Source: Polyangiaceae bacterium
GTDB taxonomy: Bacteria > Myxococcota_A > Polyangia > Polyangiales > Polyangiaceae
Length of the DNA: 64,000 bases
Assembly: GCA_013214025.1 (NCBI GenBank)
Contig: JABSRN010000057.1
Coordinates: forward strand, 1 to 64,000
Direction of reading: 5' to 3'
In this document: piece after piece, positions 45,554-55,079 of the stretch
Layout: each line of letters opens with the position of its first letter
Numbering within the stretch: the first letter of the stretch is position 1
Notes under the pieces: generated by a model
The model's database searches: none
Seen by the model: only the letters and a program-made list of their open reading frames with translations
Told to the model about the DNA's origin: nothing
Made by a program: the position numbers and the translations under genes

Positions 45554-48118
45554 ATGCCCTCTCCCCCCTGGTCCACCCCCCAAGGCGTCGATGCTGTCGT
45601 ATCCAATTGGCTGGCCGAAGGCTTTGTGAAGCCCTGCCTGGCAGCTGACCGAGCCTTGCCTCCGCGCTCCGCGAAGTACTCCGCCATTGTGGATCAGCTG
45701 CGTCCCGAGTTGCAGCAGGCGTTGCGGCGGCGTGGCGTCGACCAACTGTATTGCCACCAGGCAGTAGCCATCCGTGCCGCTTTAGCCGGGCGGCACACGG
45801 TAATTTCGACGCCGACTGCCAGTGGCAAGAGCCTGTGTTTCCACCTGCCGGTTTTGGACGCCATCGCTCGCGAGGCGGACTCCTGCGCTCTCTATCTATA
45901 CCCCACCAAAGCTCTCAGCCGAGACCAAGAGCACAGCGTCCGCCAATTGATAGCGGACGCTGTGCTCAAGATCCCAGCAATGGTCTTCGATGGTGACACC
46001 CCCGGGGATGCCCGCCGCGCGGTTCGGGAACGCGGTCGTATCGTGCTCACCAACCCGGACATGCTGCACTCGGGCATCCTGCCGAACCACACTCGGTGGG
46101 CGTCACTCTTTCAGAACCTGCGCTACGTCATACTGGACGAAATGCACACCTACCGCGGGGTGTTCGGCTCTCACATGGCCCACGTACTGGCGCGGCTCAA
46201 ACGCATCGCCCGATTTCACGGCTCCGATCCCGTGTTCATCGGCGCAACCGCTACCATCGGGAACCCCCTCGCCCACGCTTCGCGACTGATGGGAGTGAAC
46301 GAATCCGAGGTGGAGCTGGTGAACGAATCCGGCGCCCCTCAGTCATCGCGACAGTTTTTTCTGTACAATCCCCCTATCGTCAACGCCGAATTGGCAATAC
46401 GTGGCAGCGCTCTCAAACACGCGGTCTCGCTCACCGCCGACCTCGTACGCGCCAAGGTGCCCACCATCGTGTTCGGACAATCGCGCAATTCGGTCGAAAT
46501 CATGCTCAAGTACTTGCGGCAGCGATGTTCTGATGTGGCTGGCCCGGGTGCAATCATGGCGTACCGGGGAGGCTACCTGCCGGACAAGCGCCGGAGCATC
46601 GAACGAGGGCTACGGAACGGCGAAATCTTGTGTGTCGTCGCGACCAATGCTCTGGAGCTCGGCATCGACATCGGAGATCTCGACGCCGTTGTCTGTGTTG
46701 GCTACCCGGGCTCGGTGGCCGCTACCTGGCAACGCTTCGGACGTGCCGGCAGAAGAGAGGGCACGAGCATCGCTCTGATGGTGTGCAACAGCAACGCCGT
46801 CGACCAGTACCTTGCGCGAGAGCCGAACTACCTACTCAACGCCGGCGCCGAAGAAGCCCGCATCGATCCAAACAATGTGGAACTGGTAATACAGCACTTA
46901 AAATGTGCTGTATTCGAAGCGCCGTTCGAACTGGACCGTACTGACGACAACCCCAATCAAGAGGAGAGCTATTCGAATTTGGGGAGGGACACCACCGCCG
47001 ATGCCCTCGATTATCTCGTCAAACACGGACTCGTGCACCTGGCGGGCACCACCTATCATTGGGCGGGCGATCCCTACCCGGCCAGTCACGTGTCACTGCG
47101 CAACATTGGCTGGGACAATTTTGTAATTATCGATCTAGAGAACGAACGCACTATCGCTGAGTTGGATTTTCGCGCCACCCACACGATGCTACACGAGCAA
47201 GCGATTTACCAACACGATGCCGAACAGTATCAGGTCGAGAAGCTCGACTTCGAAAACCACAAAGCCTTCGTACGGCGTGTCAAGCCAGACTACTTCACAA
47301 CGGCACTCACCTATCGCCGCGTGCTCGTAATCGATCAAGAAGACGCAGCCGAGTTGGGACACGGGGCCATTGGGCTGGGAGACGTTCAGGTGATCGAGAA
47401 GGTGACCGGCTACAAGAAGATCAAGTTCTTTACCCACGAGAATACGGGTTATGGGGACGTGCACCTGCCGGAGATGCAGATGCATACGACGAGCTTTTGG
47501 TTAACGTTGCCCGAACCCCGGGTGAGTCAACTGGTCCGGACTCATAGCGTGGGGCGTGCTGCCGTGGTGGACGCCCTGCGAGGGGCCGGCGCGGCGCTGG
47601 AAACGGTCTCGGCAATGACGCTAATGTGTGAGGGGCGCGATTTAGGGCAAACCTTAGGCGATGGGGAAGCTCCCGATAGCAACGCAGACGGGCCTCTCGG
47701 ACACAGCGCAAACAGCGCGGGCCCGGACAGTGAATCGGTCTCGGACAGTGACCCAATCCCGGACAGTGAAACGCGCGCGGGACGAACGGGCTCCGACTCT
47801 GGCAGCTCCCCCAATGCTCCCGCGCCCGGTACTCTCGCGGCCTTGGTCAGGGATTGTAGCTCCGGCATGACGGGGCGTTTTCATCCGACAGTGTTTCTGT
47901 TCGACGCACATCCGGGAGGCGTTGGGCTCTCGCCGAGATTGTTCGAGCGTGCGGCAGAGCTCGTCGAGTCTGCTCGTCTACTGATCGCCAGCTGCGACTG
48001 CCCAGACGGCTGCCCTGCGTGCATCGGCCCCGCGGAATCCGTCAAGGGGCGTAAAGCTCTGAGTTTGAGCGTGCTGGGCGTGTTCCTTCCCCAGTCGGGG
48101 GTGTCGCGCGTCGCTTGA
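45554..48118 (+). CDS. MrfA-type DEAD-box DNA repair helicase (DUF1998)
   Basis: 854 residues from ATG 45554 (TTG at 45518 is an alternative). Superfamily 2 helicase with motif I TPTASGKSLCFHLPV, motif II ILDEMHTYRG, IFGQSRNS-like motif Ia/IV (VFGQSRNSVEIML) and motif VI QRFGRAGRREGTS. The C-terminus carries a DUF1998-type zinc site: SCDCPDGCPACIGP. This matches YprA/MrfA, which repairs mitomycin-type DNA damage. Residues about 695-765 are an acidic Asp/Ser/Pro insertion partly made of DSE repeats (GPDSESVSDSDPIPDSE). Divergent from lspA. Contains a perfect inverted repeat at 45929-45967. Confidence 0.88.
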   Translation: MPSPPWSTPQGVDAVVSNWLAEGFVKPCLAADRALPPRSAKYSAIVDQLRPELQQALRRRGVDQLYCHQAVAIRAALAGRHTVISTPTASGKSLCFHLPVLDAIAREADSCALYLYPTKALSRDQEHSVRQLIADAVLKIPAMVFDGDTPGDARRAVRERGRIVLTNPDMLHSGILPNHTRWASLFQNLRYVILDEMHTYRGVFGSHMAHVLARLKRIARFHGSDPVFIGATATIGNPLAHASRLMGVNESEVELVNESGAPQSSRQFFLYNPPIVNAELAIRGSALKHAVSLTADLVRAKVPTIVFGQSRNSVEIMLKYLRQRCSDVAGPGAIMAYRGGYLPDKRRSIERGLRNGEILCVVATNALELGIDIGDLDAVVCVGYPGSVAATWQRFGRAGRREGTSIALMVCNSNAVDQYLAREPNYLLNAGAEEARIDPNNVELVIQHLKCAVFEAPFELDRTDDNPNQEESYSNLGRDTTADALDYLVKHGLVHLAGTTYHWAGDPYPASHVSLRNIGWDNFVIIDLENERTIAELDFRATHTMLHEQAIYQHDAEQYQVEKLDFENHKAFVRRVKPDYFTTALTYRRVLVIDQEDAAELGHGAIGLGDVQVIEKVTGYKKIKFFTHENTGYGDVHLPEMQMHTTSFWLTLPEPRVSQLVRTHSVGRAAVVDALRGAGAALETVSAMTLMCEGRDLGQTLGDGEAPDSNADGPLGHSANSAGPDSESVSDSDPIPDSETRAGRTGSDSGSSPNAPAPGTLAALVRDCSSGMTGRFHPTVFLFDAHPGGVGLSPRLFERAAELVESARLLIASCDCPDGCPACIGPAESVKGRKALSLSVLGVFLPQSGVSRVA
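45929..45967. repeat. Perfect 15-bp inverted repeat inside helicase gene
   Basis: GAGCACAGCGTCCGC at 45929-45943 is the exact reverse complement of 45953-45967, with loop CAATTGATA. It encodes part of QEHSVRQLIADAVLK, shortly after motif I of the helicase. Confidence 0.92.
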
Positions 48119-48287
48119 TCGGCGCTCGCGGAGGGGAAATATTCGCATTCTCGTCGACCCGCAGCGGCGGTAGAACGAGTCGAATCCCCGCGTTCCTCCA
48201 AATCGAGGGGCCTGGTTCATCCCGGTGAGACGCGATTGTTTCGACTCGGACGTTGCGCCGCTGCAACGATGCCTCTATTTTTGCAGG

Positions 48288-50372
48288 GTGTTGCGGAGCT
48301 ACACAGGAATCGGAATGTGCATCGCCAGCGCATGCTTAATTGCGTGCATTCCCCAAGGCAGCGAACTGCTCGACCGGGAGGATGCCGGCGGCCTGCCGGA
48401 ACCTGTCTGGGTAAGGATTTCGGACTCGACCGCGGCGCTGCCCCCCGCCGAACCCCATGCCGTGCTCGGCTTGGCTCCCAATCACGGGCCCTTCAGTGGC
48501 GGCGGGCGTAGCATCATCCGAGGCAACGGCTACGCGGGGGCACTTCGGATCTGGTTCGGAACGGTCGAGGTCCCAGAGGAAGATCTGATCGTCATCGATT
48601 CTGGGCGTGTCCAAGTATCAGTTCCCAGTCACGCCTCGGGTTCCGTCGACGTGCACACCCAAAACGGGGACGACACCTCGACACTTCGCAGCTTGATCGG
48701 GGGCTACCACTTCGATTCTCATTATGCCGAGCCCAGCTCTGGCCCGAGCGCTGGAGGCACACTGATTACCATTTACGGCGACTCCGGAGAGTGGACAGCC
48801 GAAACCGAGGTATTCATCGGGGGGGCCAGCTGTCAAATCGAAGCGCTGCGTTCGCCCGGTAGTGCCCCCCAAGAGCTCGATTGCCTCACTCCCCCGGGCT
48901 CTGCGGGGTCCCACGGCATTCAGGTGAGCGGTGCTGCCGGCAGCGCGACCGTCCGTGACGCCTTTGTCTATTCCTATACTGAGAGCCAAGCCCGCGCCGG
49001 ACTGAGCGGCGATCCCCTCAGCGGTCGTCTCCAGGTGAAGGTCAATAGCGCCTTCACCGGCGAGGCAGTGTTCGGAGCCCGAGTCTTGCTCGACGAAGGC
49101 GTAGACCCGCAACATCAAGCCATTACCAACAGCTCTGGCGAAGCCGTGTTTGAAGGGGACTTGGGGCCGGCCCGAACGGTGACGGTATTCGGGCATTGTC
49201 TCCAACCCTACACCTACGTCGGTGTTCGGGTGGATCATGTAAAGGTCTCCCTATCCCCCGAGGCTTCGCCCAGCTGCATCGAGGGGCTCGAGTTTCCTCC
49301 TATTGTCTCCGGTGGCCATCCCACCACGGGCGGCACCGTCTCCGGCGAGCTGGTCTGGGACGAGAATCGCGAATTCGAACGGACGGCATTCTCAAATGTG
49401 CCCGCTCCGCCATCTGACACTTCCCATCAGGTGGCCTACGTCTTCGATACTCGAACGACCCCGGACGCGACCTTCCGATTGCCGCCTATCGCAGATGCTG
49501 TGACCGCTGAGAGCGAGGGCTCGAGAGGATACGCTTTTACTCTGCCCGCCAACGCTGGCAACCGAACGCTTTACGCTCTCGCCGGGGTCGAAGACCGCTC
49601 GGGCGGCGGCCGAATATTTTCTGCCTACGCCATGGGCATGATTCGAGGGGTCAGCTCAGTGCCCGGAGAACAGACCGATGAAGTTTTCCTCAACGTCGAT
49701 CTACCGCTCGATCATTCGCTGGAAATTGACGTGAGCGGACCGATACTTACGGGGCGCGGCCCCGATCGCGTGAATGTCACAGCCTCGGTCCGCCTGGGCC
49801 CTAGAAACTTCGTCATATTCCCCCACGGCCTGCTCTCCGCACTGTTGCCCGCACCCGGAAGCCTCCATTTCGTGGGCTTGCCTCCACTGAACGGCGCCCT
49901 GACGGGCCAACGATACGTCGCCACAGCGGAGGCAGTGACAGGTCCCCGCGGCGAAACTCCGTTTTCCATACTCCAGTCCACCGCGATCGGCACCAGCCAC
50001 GAGCCTGTATCCCTTAGTGGATTCGTTGAGATCCCGGTCATCGAGTACCCGGAGGTCGGGGACAGCTGGCCGGGGACCGATATTCGACTCAGCAGCGCGG
50101 CCGGTGGCGAGCAGGTGGATCTGATCGTCATCGATGCTATCAGCGGCGGCGGCCTCATCACCTGGCGTATCGTTGCGCCGGGCGATATTCGAGAGTTCCG
50201 ACTCCCCCACCTCGACGAATTCGGCGACGGTGCGTTGCGCCCGGGCAGCGTCGTGCTGAGCGTCTCTTTCGCTCGCCTAGAGAACTTCGATTTTGGTAGC
50301 CTGAGCTCTCCAGAGCTCAACCCCTCGCGCTGGGACGCTTACGCCAAAGATGTCTCTTCTATTCGTCACTGA
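48288..50372 (+). CDS. IPT/TIG-domain lipoprotein
   Basis: About 694 residues. The segment MCIASACLIAC gives a lipobox. The GTG at 48288 supplies a basic n-region (LRSYTGIGM); a GTG at 48225 and an ATG at 48315, the latter with an AGGA site, are alternatives. Two IPT/TIG immunoglobulin-like domains follow: LGLAPNHGPFSGGGRSIIRGNGY and AEPSSGPSAGGTLITIYGDSG, each with the P..GP..GG..I.G pattern. Next comes a carboxypeptidase-regulatory-like segment (FTGEAVFGARVLLDEG) and a long beta-rich C-terminal half. Probably surface exposed. Its last 23 bp overlap the IgGFc-binding gene. Confidence 0.8.
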   Translation: MLRSYTGIGMCIASACLIACIPQGSELLDREDAGGLPEPVWVRISDSTAALPPAEPHAVLGLAPNHGPFSGGGRSIIRGNGYAGALRIWFGTVEVPEEDLIVIDSGRVQVSVPSHASGSVDVHTQNGDDTSTLRSLIGGYHFDSHYAEPSSGPSAGGTLITIYGDSGEWTAETEVFIGGASCQIEALRSPGSAPQELDCLTPPGSAGSHGIQVSGAAGSATVRDAFVYSYTESQARAGLSGDPLSGRLQVKVNSAFTGEAVFGARVLLDEGVDPQHQAITNSSGEAVFEGDLGPARTVTVFGHCLQPYTYVGVRVDHVKVSLSPEASPSCIEGLEFPPIVSGGHPTTGGTVSGELVWDENREFERTAFSNVPAPPSDTSHQVAYVFDTRTTPDATFRLPPIADAVTAESEGSRGYAFTLPANAGNRTLYALAGVEDRSGGGRIFSAYAMGMIRGVSSVPGEQTDEVFLNVDLPLDHSLEIDVSGPILTGRGPDRVNVTASVRLGPRNFVIFPHGLLSALLPAPGSLHFVGLPPLNGALTGQRYVATAEAVTGPRGETPFSILQSTAIGTSHEPVSLSGFVEIPVIEYPEVGDSWPGTDIRLSSAAGGEQVDLIVIDAISGGGLITWRIVAPGDIREFRLPHLDEFGDGALRPGSVVLSVSFARLENFDFGSLSSPELNPSRWDAYAKDVSSIRH

Positions 50373-52344
50373 CGACCCCCAGCGGCAGCGCAATCCGCGC
50401 CCTGGGCTGATGTGCCTGCTCAGTGTCTTAGCCATCGCCTGCGACTTTGACTCCGGTAGCCGCTGGGTCGCGCCAACGCTCGAAGAATCCTCTGTCTGTG
50501 TTGTGGGAACCTTTCGCTGCGACTCCTCCGTGCAAGAGTGCCAAGATCGCGCGTCGCCCCGCTGGGTCAATATCGAGGATTGCGCAGCGAGCGGGCGGCT
50601 ATGCGCTCCGAGCCTGGCCGCGTGTACCGTCTGCCTGCCCAACGGTCGCCGCTGCGACGGTATCCGCATCGAAACCTGTGCAGAGGATGGGTCCGAGTAC
50701 CTACCGACCGAAAGCTGCGATGCACAAGCCGGAGTCGCCTGTCGGGACGGTCGCTGTGCCCACCTGTGCTCCATCGCTGCCACGTCTTTGAGCAATGTCG
50801 GATGTGAGTACTGGGCCTTGGACTTGGACAATGCCAACGTCGGCGACACCTTAAACGCGGCAGCCCAGCAATTCGCAGTGGTTGTTAGTAATCCCCAACC
50901 CGATATCACAGCTGAGCTCACCGTATGGCAAGACGACACGAAACCGGGCGAGCCGGGCGACCCCCGCGAGGTGCTCACCACAACCGTGTTTCCCCTAGGA
51001 CTCGAAGTTCTCCGTTTGGGCGCACGGGAACTGGACGGTTCGCCAGATGGCGAGTTCAACACCGGCACCCACAGTGCCCTCACACGGCATGCTTATCGGA
51101 TCACTAGCAACGTGCCCGTCGTCGCCGTCCAGTTCAATCCGCTCACCAACGTCGACGTCTTCTCCAACGACGCATCCTTACTCAAGCCGCTCGAGGCCCT
51201 CGGCCCGCGCACCTCCGAGCTGAGCCCCCGATATGTGGTCCTGGGTTGGCCTCAAACCATCGCTAGTACGGGAGATCCCGACACCAATTTTAGCGCCAGA
51301 AACCCCATCGACTTGCGGTCCTTCCTCAGCATTTCCGCCACCCGAGACGGCACTCGTCTGCGCATTACCAGCACCGCCGCTACGGCCCCAGGCGCTGTGT
51401 TTCCGCAGCTGATCCCGGGAGAAGCTTTTGAGATCACCATCGACGCCTATGACGTGTTGAATCTAGAGACCGACGATTTTAACGCGGACTTTTCGGGAAC
51501 ATTGGTCGAGAGCACCGAACCGATTGTTGCCTTCAGCGGAAGCGAAGCCAGCGACGCGCCCACCTTCGATGAGCTGGGTTCCCGCCAATGCTGCGCGGAT
51601 CACTTAGAGGAGCAACTCGATCCGATTCGCACGGCCGGATTGCAGTTCGTGGCCGCAGTCACGCCCAATCGCAGCCAAGCTGTCGCCCTCGCGGGGGCAG
51701 AAATGGAGGCCACGCCACAACCTGAGTACTATCGCGTCATCGCCGTCGACCCCGAAGGCGCTCAAATCGTCACGAGTCTGTCGGGTGACGACAGCGCATT
51801 CACTCTGGAGGGCCGGGGCGATTTTCGCGAGATTCGCTCCTACACGGATTTTGTCGTGAGCTCTGACCACCCCATCTTCTTGGGTCACGTCTCGCCGAGT
51901 CAAGCCGCTGCGGGGGTGCCCCGCGGGCTCCCCGGCGGAGATCCTAGCTTCCTGCTCGTGCCCCCCAACGAACAGTTCAGAAATAACTACGTTTTCTTGA
52001 CGCCGGACCTCTACCGTTTTGACTTCATTCGAATCATCGCCCCCCAGAGAGCCGCGATGCAGTTCGACGGCCGCCCACTGTCGGATCTTGGCTGTGCTAC
52101 GACCGCGTTAGCTACGGTCGGCACGCTGGAGACCCAGTATGTCGTTCACACTTGCCAGCTTGGCTTTCCCATCATCGATCCCAACCCCGACGCCGAGGAT
52201 CCGTTTCGTGACGGCGTCCAGAACGACGGCGTTCACACGCTCAGTAGCGACCGTAAGGTCGGCGTACTGGTGAACGGATTCGACAGAAATGTGAGCTACG
52301 CCTACGCGGCCGGCACCGAGCTCAACGAAATTATCACGCGCTAA
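50350..52344 (+). CDS. IgGFc-binding-domain lipoprotein
   Basis: 664 residues. Lipobox VLAIAC near residue 31, then a Cys-rich stretch of about 110 residues (CVVGTFRCDSSVQEC, CTVCLPNGRRC, CRDGRCAHLC) and a domain of the IgGFc-binding N-terminal type: FAVVVSNPQPDITAELTV, ITSNVPVVAVQFNPL, SNDASLLKP, then blocks YVVLGWPQT and TEPIVAFSG. In myxobacteria such proteins carry this domain without any known link to immunoglobulins and probably act as surface adhesins. It overlaps the IPT/TIG gene, so the two are translationally coupled and likely a pair. Confidence 0.85.
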   Translation: MSLLFVTDDPQRQRNPRPGLMCLLSVLAIACDFDSGSRWVAPTLEESSVCVVGTFRCDSSVQECQDRASPRWVNIEDCAASGRLCAPSLAACTVCLPNGRRCDGIRIETCAEDGSEYLPTESCDAQAGVACRDGRCAHLCSIAATSLSNVGCEYWALDLDNANVGDTLNAAAQQFAVVVSNPQPDITAELTVWQDDTKPGEPGDPREVLTTTVFPLGLEVLRLGARELDGSPDGEFNTGTHSALTRHAYRITSNVPVVAVQFNPLTNVDVFSNDASLLKPLEALGPRTSELSPRYVVLGWPQTIASTGDPDTNFSARNPIDLRSFLSISATRDGTRLRITSTAATAPGAVFPQLIPGEAFEITIDAYDVLNLETDDFNADFSGTLVESTEPIVAFSGSEASDAPTFDELGSRQCCADHLEEQLDPIRTAGLQFVAAVTPNRSQAVALAGAEMEATPQPEYYRVIAVDPEGAQIVTSLSGDDSAFTLEGRGDFREIRSYTDFVVSSDHPIFLGHVSPSQAAAGVPRGLPGGDPSFLLVPPNEQFRNNYVFLTPDLYRFDFIRIIAPQRAAMQFDGRPLSDLGCATTALATVGTLETQYVVHTCQLGFPIIDPNPDAEDPFRDGVQNDGVHTLSSDRKVGVLVNGFDRNVSYAYAAGTELNEIITR

Positions 52345-52350
52345 CGCTCG

Positions 52351-53865
52351 CTATTTTGGCGTCCGCTGCGAGAACTCTACGCGGAGAAGCGCGCGGCTCG
52401 AGCGGGGTCCGCTCTGGGACAACATGCGTTCGCAGGCACTCACGGGTAGCCGCCGCGGCCCAAATATCGTGCCATCCGCTGAATCCGAATCCATCAGCAG
52501 TTGAGGGCGGTCGACACCGAAGTCGTCCGGGTGCCCCGGCATCTCCAACAAGACATGCCCGAGTTCATGGGCCAAAACGAACGACCGCGAGCCCGCACGC
52601 ACACCCGCGCGATCTACTATCACCGTGTTTCGGATCGCCGCGCCTGGCGGCTCCACAAAGGACTCCCCGATCCGACCGCTCTTTTCAAAATACGGCACCA
52701 CCACAATGTTCACGACGCCGGGCGCCGCGGGCGTCAAAGATTTTAGCAACGTACGCTCTTCCACGGTGCCACCGGCCGCATCCAAGTCGCTAAAATGCTG
52801 TAGGCCGTCCAAAAGGTCCACTTCCCCCAAACACACGCCCAGAGAAGCATCCGTCGTAAGTTTGCCGTCAAGATCAGGTACGAGAGCGACCGGCGCGCCC
52901 TCGACCGTGTGAACTAACACGTCGACGCCTCGAAGCGCGCCGTAGCGTGCTCGCGGATTGGGGCTCACAGTGGCCCGGTAACCCCGACGCCGCAACAGCG
53001 CCGCTACGGATTCCGCGACCTGTAGCGGAGACTCGCCGGAATGCGTCGCGACTCGGAACGTCGAGTGGCCAATGCGAAAACCTATCACTCCACCGCTCGC
53101 CGGGAAGCCGACGCCACAGCCAATCGCGAGAAGAAACGCCGGCGGCGGCTCGATGATTCGGATCGGACGGTCGCCGGCGCCCTCGAATCTCACGCCGCAC
53201 TGGCCCCATATGGCGTTCGCGCTGCGAATTTGAGCCTCCATCACCAAGCGCGCACCTCGGTCCCCGGATCCAATCGCCGGTGGCCCGGCCGTCGAGGAAC
53301 GCAGAATCCACGCTTGGATCCGTGTTCGATATCCTCGCATAGCGCCCACGGCAGAATGCCTGGGCCCACCAACTCGAATCGTCGCGAGTTCGGTGCGGCC
53401 GTCCAGGACTCGGAGCACACCGCCGACTTTGGCAATCAAACTGGTTGTCGTGACCCGGGGGTGAGCCGCGTCGACGCTATCGGTCGACAAGCGAATGGGA
53501 CCGGTCTCGCGACAAATCCAGCTGTCCGCGAGGTCGGCAGGACAGGTCGTTTCGTGCAGCGCCACGTGAGAGCGGGCATCGACCCTGGCCCCACCGGGGC
53601 CCTCCGTCACCAATGTCAACGACACCGCTAAGGTCCCGGCTGGACCTGCTACCAGCCATGACAGCGCGTCCGCGTCACGGAAAACCGACTGGGACAGGGA
53701 CTGGGGCAGAACCCGCGACAGTGACGCGTGGCTTTGCCGAAGATCTACACGCTTTCCGCTGGTGTCCCTCGCTCGGATGTGGGCGGCGTGGGCCGAGGGT
53801 GCTGCAATGAACGCCAGCCAACAGCCGATGCATGCCAGCCACTGCGCCCGGGCAGTGGCTGGCAT
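52351..53865 (-). CDS. Secreted HExxH-containing protein, putative metallopeptidase
   Basis: 504 residues from ATG 53865; a TTG at 53886 is an alternative that overlaps the preceding gene. A signal peptide ends SAHAA. Near residue 450 is SFVLAHELGHVLLEMPGH, an HExxH zinc motif followed by a His at an eight-residue interval, wider than the metzincin spacing, and LMDSDS further on resembles a Met-turn. The N-terminal 400 residues are beta-rich and unassigned. Peptidase activity is inferred from the motif. The ATG lies in a perfect 20-bp inverted repeat. Convergent with the IgGFc-binding gene. Confidence 0.65.
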   Translation of the reverse strand: MPATARAQWLACIGCWLAFIAAPSAHAAHIRARDTSGKRVDLRQSHASLSRVLPQSLSQSVFRDADALSWLVAGPAGTLAVSLTLVTEGPGGARVDARSHVALHETTCPADLADSWICRETGPIRLSTDSVDAAHPRVTTTSLIAKVGGVLRVLDGRTELATIRVGGPRHSAVGAMRGYRTRIQAWILRSSTAGPPAIGSGDRGARLVMEAQIRSANAIWGQCGVRFEGAGDRPIRIIEPPPAFLLAIGCGVGFPASGGVIGFRIGHSTFRVATHSGESPLQVAESVAALLRRRGYRATVSPNPRARYGALRGVDVLVHTVEGAPVALVPDLDGKLTTDASLGVCLGEVDLLDGLQHFSDLDAAGGTVEERTLLKSLTPAAPGVVNIVVVPYFEKSGRIGESFVEPPGAAIRNTVIVDRAGVRAGSRSFVLAHELGHVLLEMPGHPDDFGVDRPQLLMDSDSADGTIFGPRRLPVSACERMLSQSGPRSSRALLRVEFSQRTPK

Positions 53866-53871
53866 GCATCG
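53826..53871. repeat. Perfect 20-bp inverted repeat over a start codon
   Basis: The 20-bp arm at 53826-53845 is the exact reverse complement of 53852-53871; the loop is GCCCGG. On the minus strand the hairpin begins two bases after the upstream stop codon and contains the ATG at 53865, so folding in mRNA would hide the start of the HExxH protein. Confidence 0.95.
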
Positions 53872-53873
53872 AC

Positions 53874-55079
53874 CTACTCTAGCCAACCGAACTGAATGCG
53901 TCGATAGTTAGACTCCGTGATCACTCGACCCCCATCCTCTGCGGTTGCTTGCCGAACGAGCGCTGCCCACGTAGCCGTCCCCAACTGACGGCTCGTCATC
54001 AATGGGGTAGCGAGCTCGACCGCTTGCTCGCGAGCGCCGCTATCGTAGAGCGCGGCAACCGCCAGTCCTCGCATATGTTCTCTGCGAGAGTTCGTAGCGA
54101 GCTGAGCGATGGCACGCCCCAAATCGTCCCGGCCGTGATCCCGGGATAGATAGAAGGCAGCACGCAATGCCGCTTCGGTCTTGAGTCCAGAACCTTTAGT
54201 CATATTTTCAAGAACCGGTTTGGCTGACGTCACACGAGCCGCAGCGAGTCGGTACAAGAAGGTGGGATCGCGATCGGCGCTGGGCCGGTCGCTGAGGCGT
54301 GAGACCAGTTCGACTGTAGGTCGTGCACTGGGAGGCGCGCCATCCGAAGACAGCGCCCAAGCGACGAAAGACCAAGCAGCACATGCCCCGCCCGGACCGT
54401 GCTCGGCGTTGTGAATGGCTTGTTCCCGAGGCGTGTGGTCCCCAGCTTTGGACGCGACGTCGGCAAAGACCAACCAGCGACCCAAATGCCGCTCCGCGCT
54501 CCGCAGCACGCCCAACGCAGGCCCCACAGCGGTGGGCAATCCGGGGTGCCCAAGCAGGGGCACCAGCAGTTCTGTGCAAAGGCTGATTCTGTGGCTCTCT
54601 TTGATTTTCGGTGCGATAGCAGCGACGCGTCGCCCGTCCGACTGCCGGCGGGCAACTCGCGCCAGCTCAGCTCCGAAAGCCACATGAGGATGTCGGCTAG
54701 TCGCAGCGCGTTCCAACGCGGGTGTCAGTGCTGAATCACTGACGAAACACGCAGCCGATAGCGACGCCATTCCGCCGGCGTCATCCGTACTGAGAACTTG
54801 GCTCAGGCACTCCGTGGCCAATGGGTCCCCCAATTCCGCCAGGCTGCGAACGGCCGCAACATAGAGCGGGCGATCAAGAGATCCGCGCTTGCTCAACACG
54901 CGCAGCGCGGAGCGGAGCGATTCGTGAAGTCGAGGGGTGGTCGGTGCCAACGCACGCAGCACACCCGCCAACTTCGCCTCTTGCGCTGGCTTGCGTTTCA
55001 GGGCTGCGCCGACAGCATTTGAGATGCGATGCACGGCGTCTTCATCCATGAAGACTTCTTGTTCAGTCAGTTGAGTCAT
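53874..55079 (-). CDS. HEAT/ARM-like helical repeat protein
   Basis: 401 residues without signal peptide or membrane helix. The sequence is almost entirely helical, rich in Ala and Leu, with repeating helix pairs (SLDRPLYVAAVRSLAELGD, PHVAFGAELARVARRQ, EAALRAAFYLSRDHGR, MRGLAVAALYDSG) like HEAT or armadillo solenoids. No enzyme motif is seen. Likely a cytoplasmic scaffold. It lies just upstream of the HExxH protein on the same strand, two bases before the 20-bp hairpin. Confidence 0.6.
   Translation of the reverse strand: MTQLTEQEVFMDEDAVHRISNAVGAALKRKPAQEAKLAGVLRALAPTTPRLHESLRSALRVLSKRGSLDRPLYVAAVRSLAELGDPLATECLSQVLSTDDAGGMASLSAACFVSDSALTPALERAATSRHPHVAFGAELARVARRQSDGRRVAAIAPKIKESHRISLCTELLVPLLGHPGLPTAVGPALGVLRSAERHLGRWLVFADVASKAGDHTPREQAIHNAEHGPGGACAAWSFVAWALSSDGAPPSARPTVELVSRLSDRPSADRDPTFLYRLAAARVTSAKPVLENMTKGSGLKTEAALRAAFYLSRDHGRDDLGRAIAQLATNSRREHMRGLAVAALYDSGAREQAVELATPLMTSRQLGTATWAALVRQATAEDGGRVITESNYRRIQFGWLE

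Noticed and set aside
46888-46914. 10-bp inverted repeat in the helicase gene
   Set aside because: About one perfect 10-bp inverted repeat with a short loop is expected by chance in 64 kb, so it is not counted with the five long ones.
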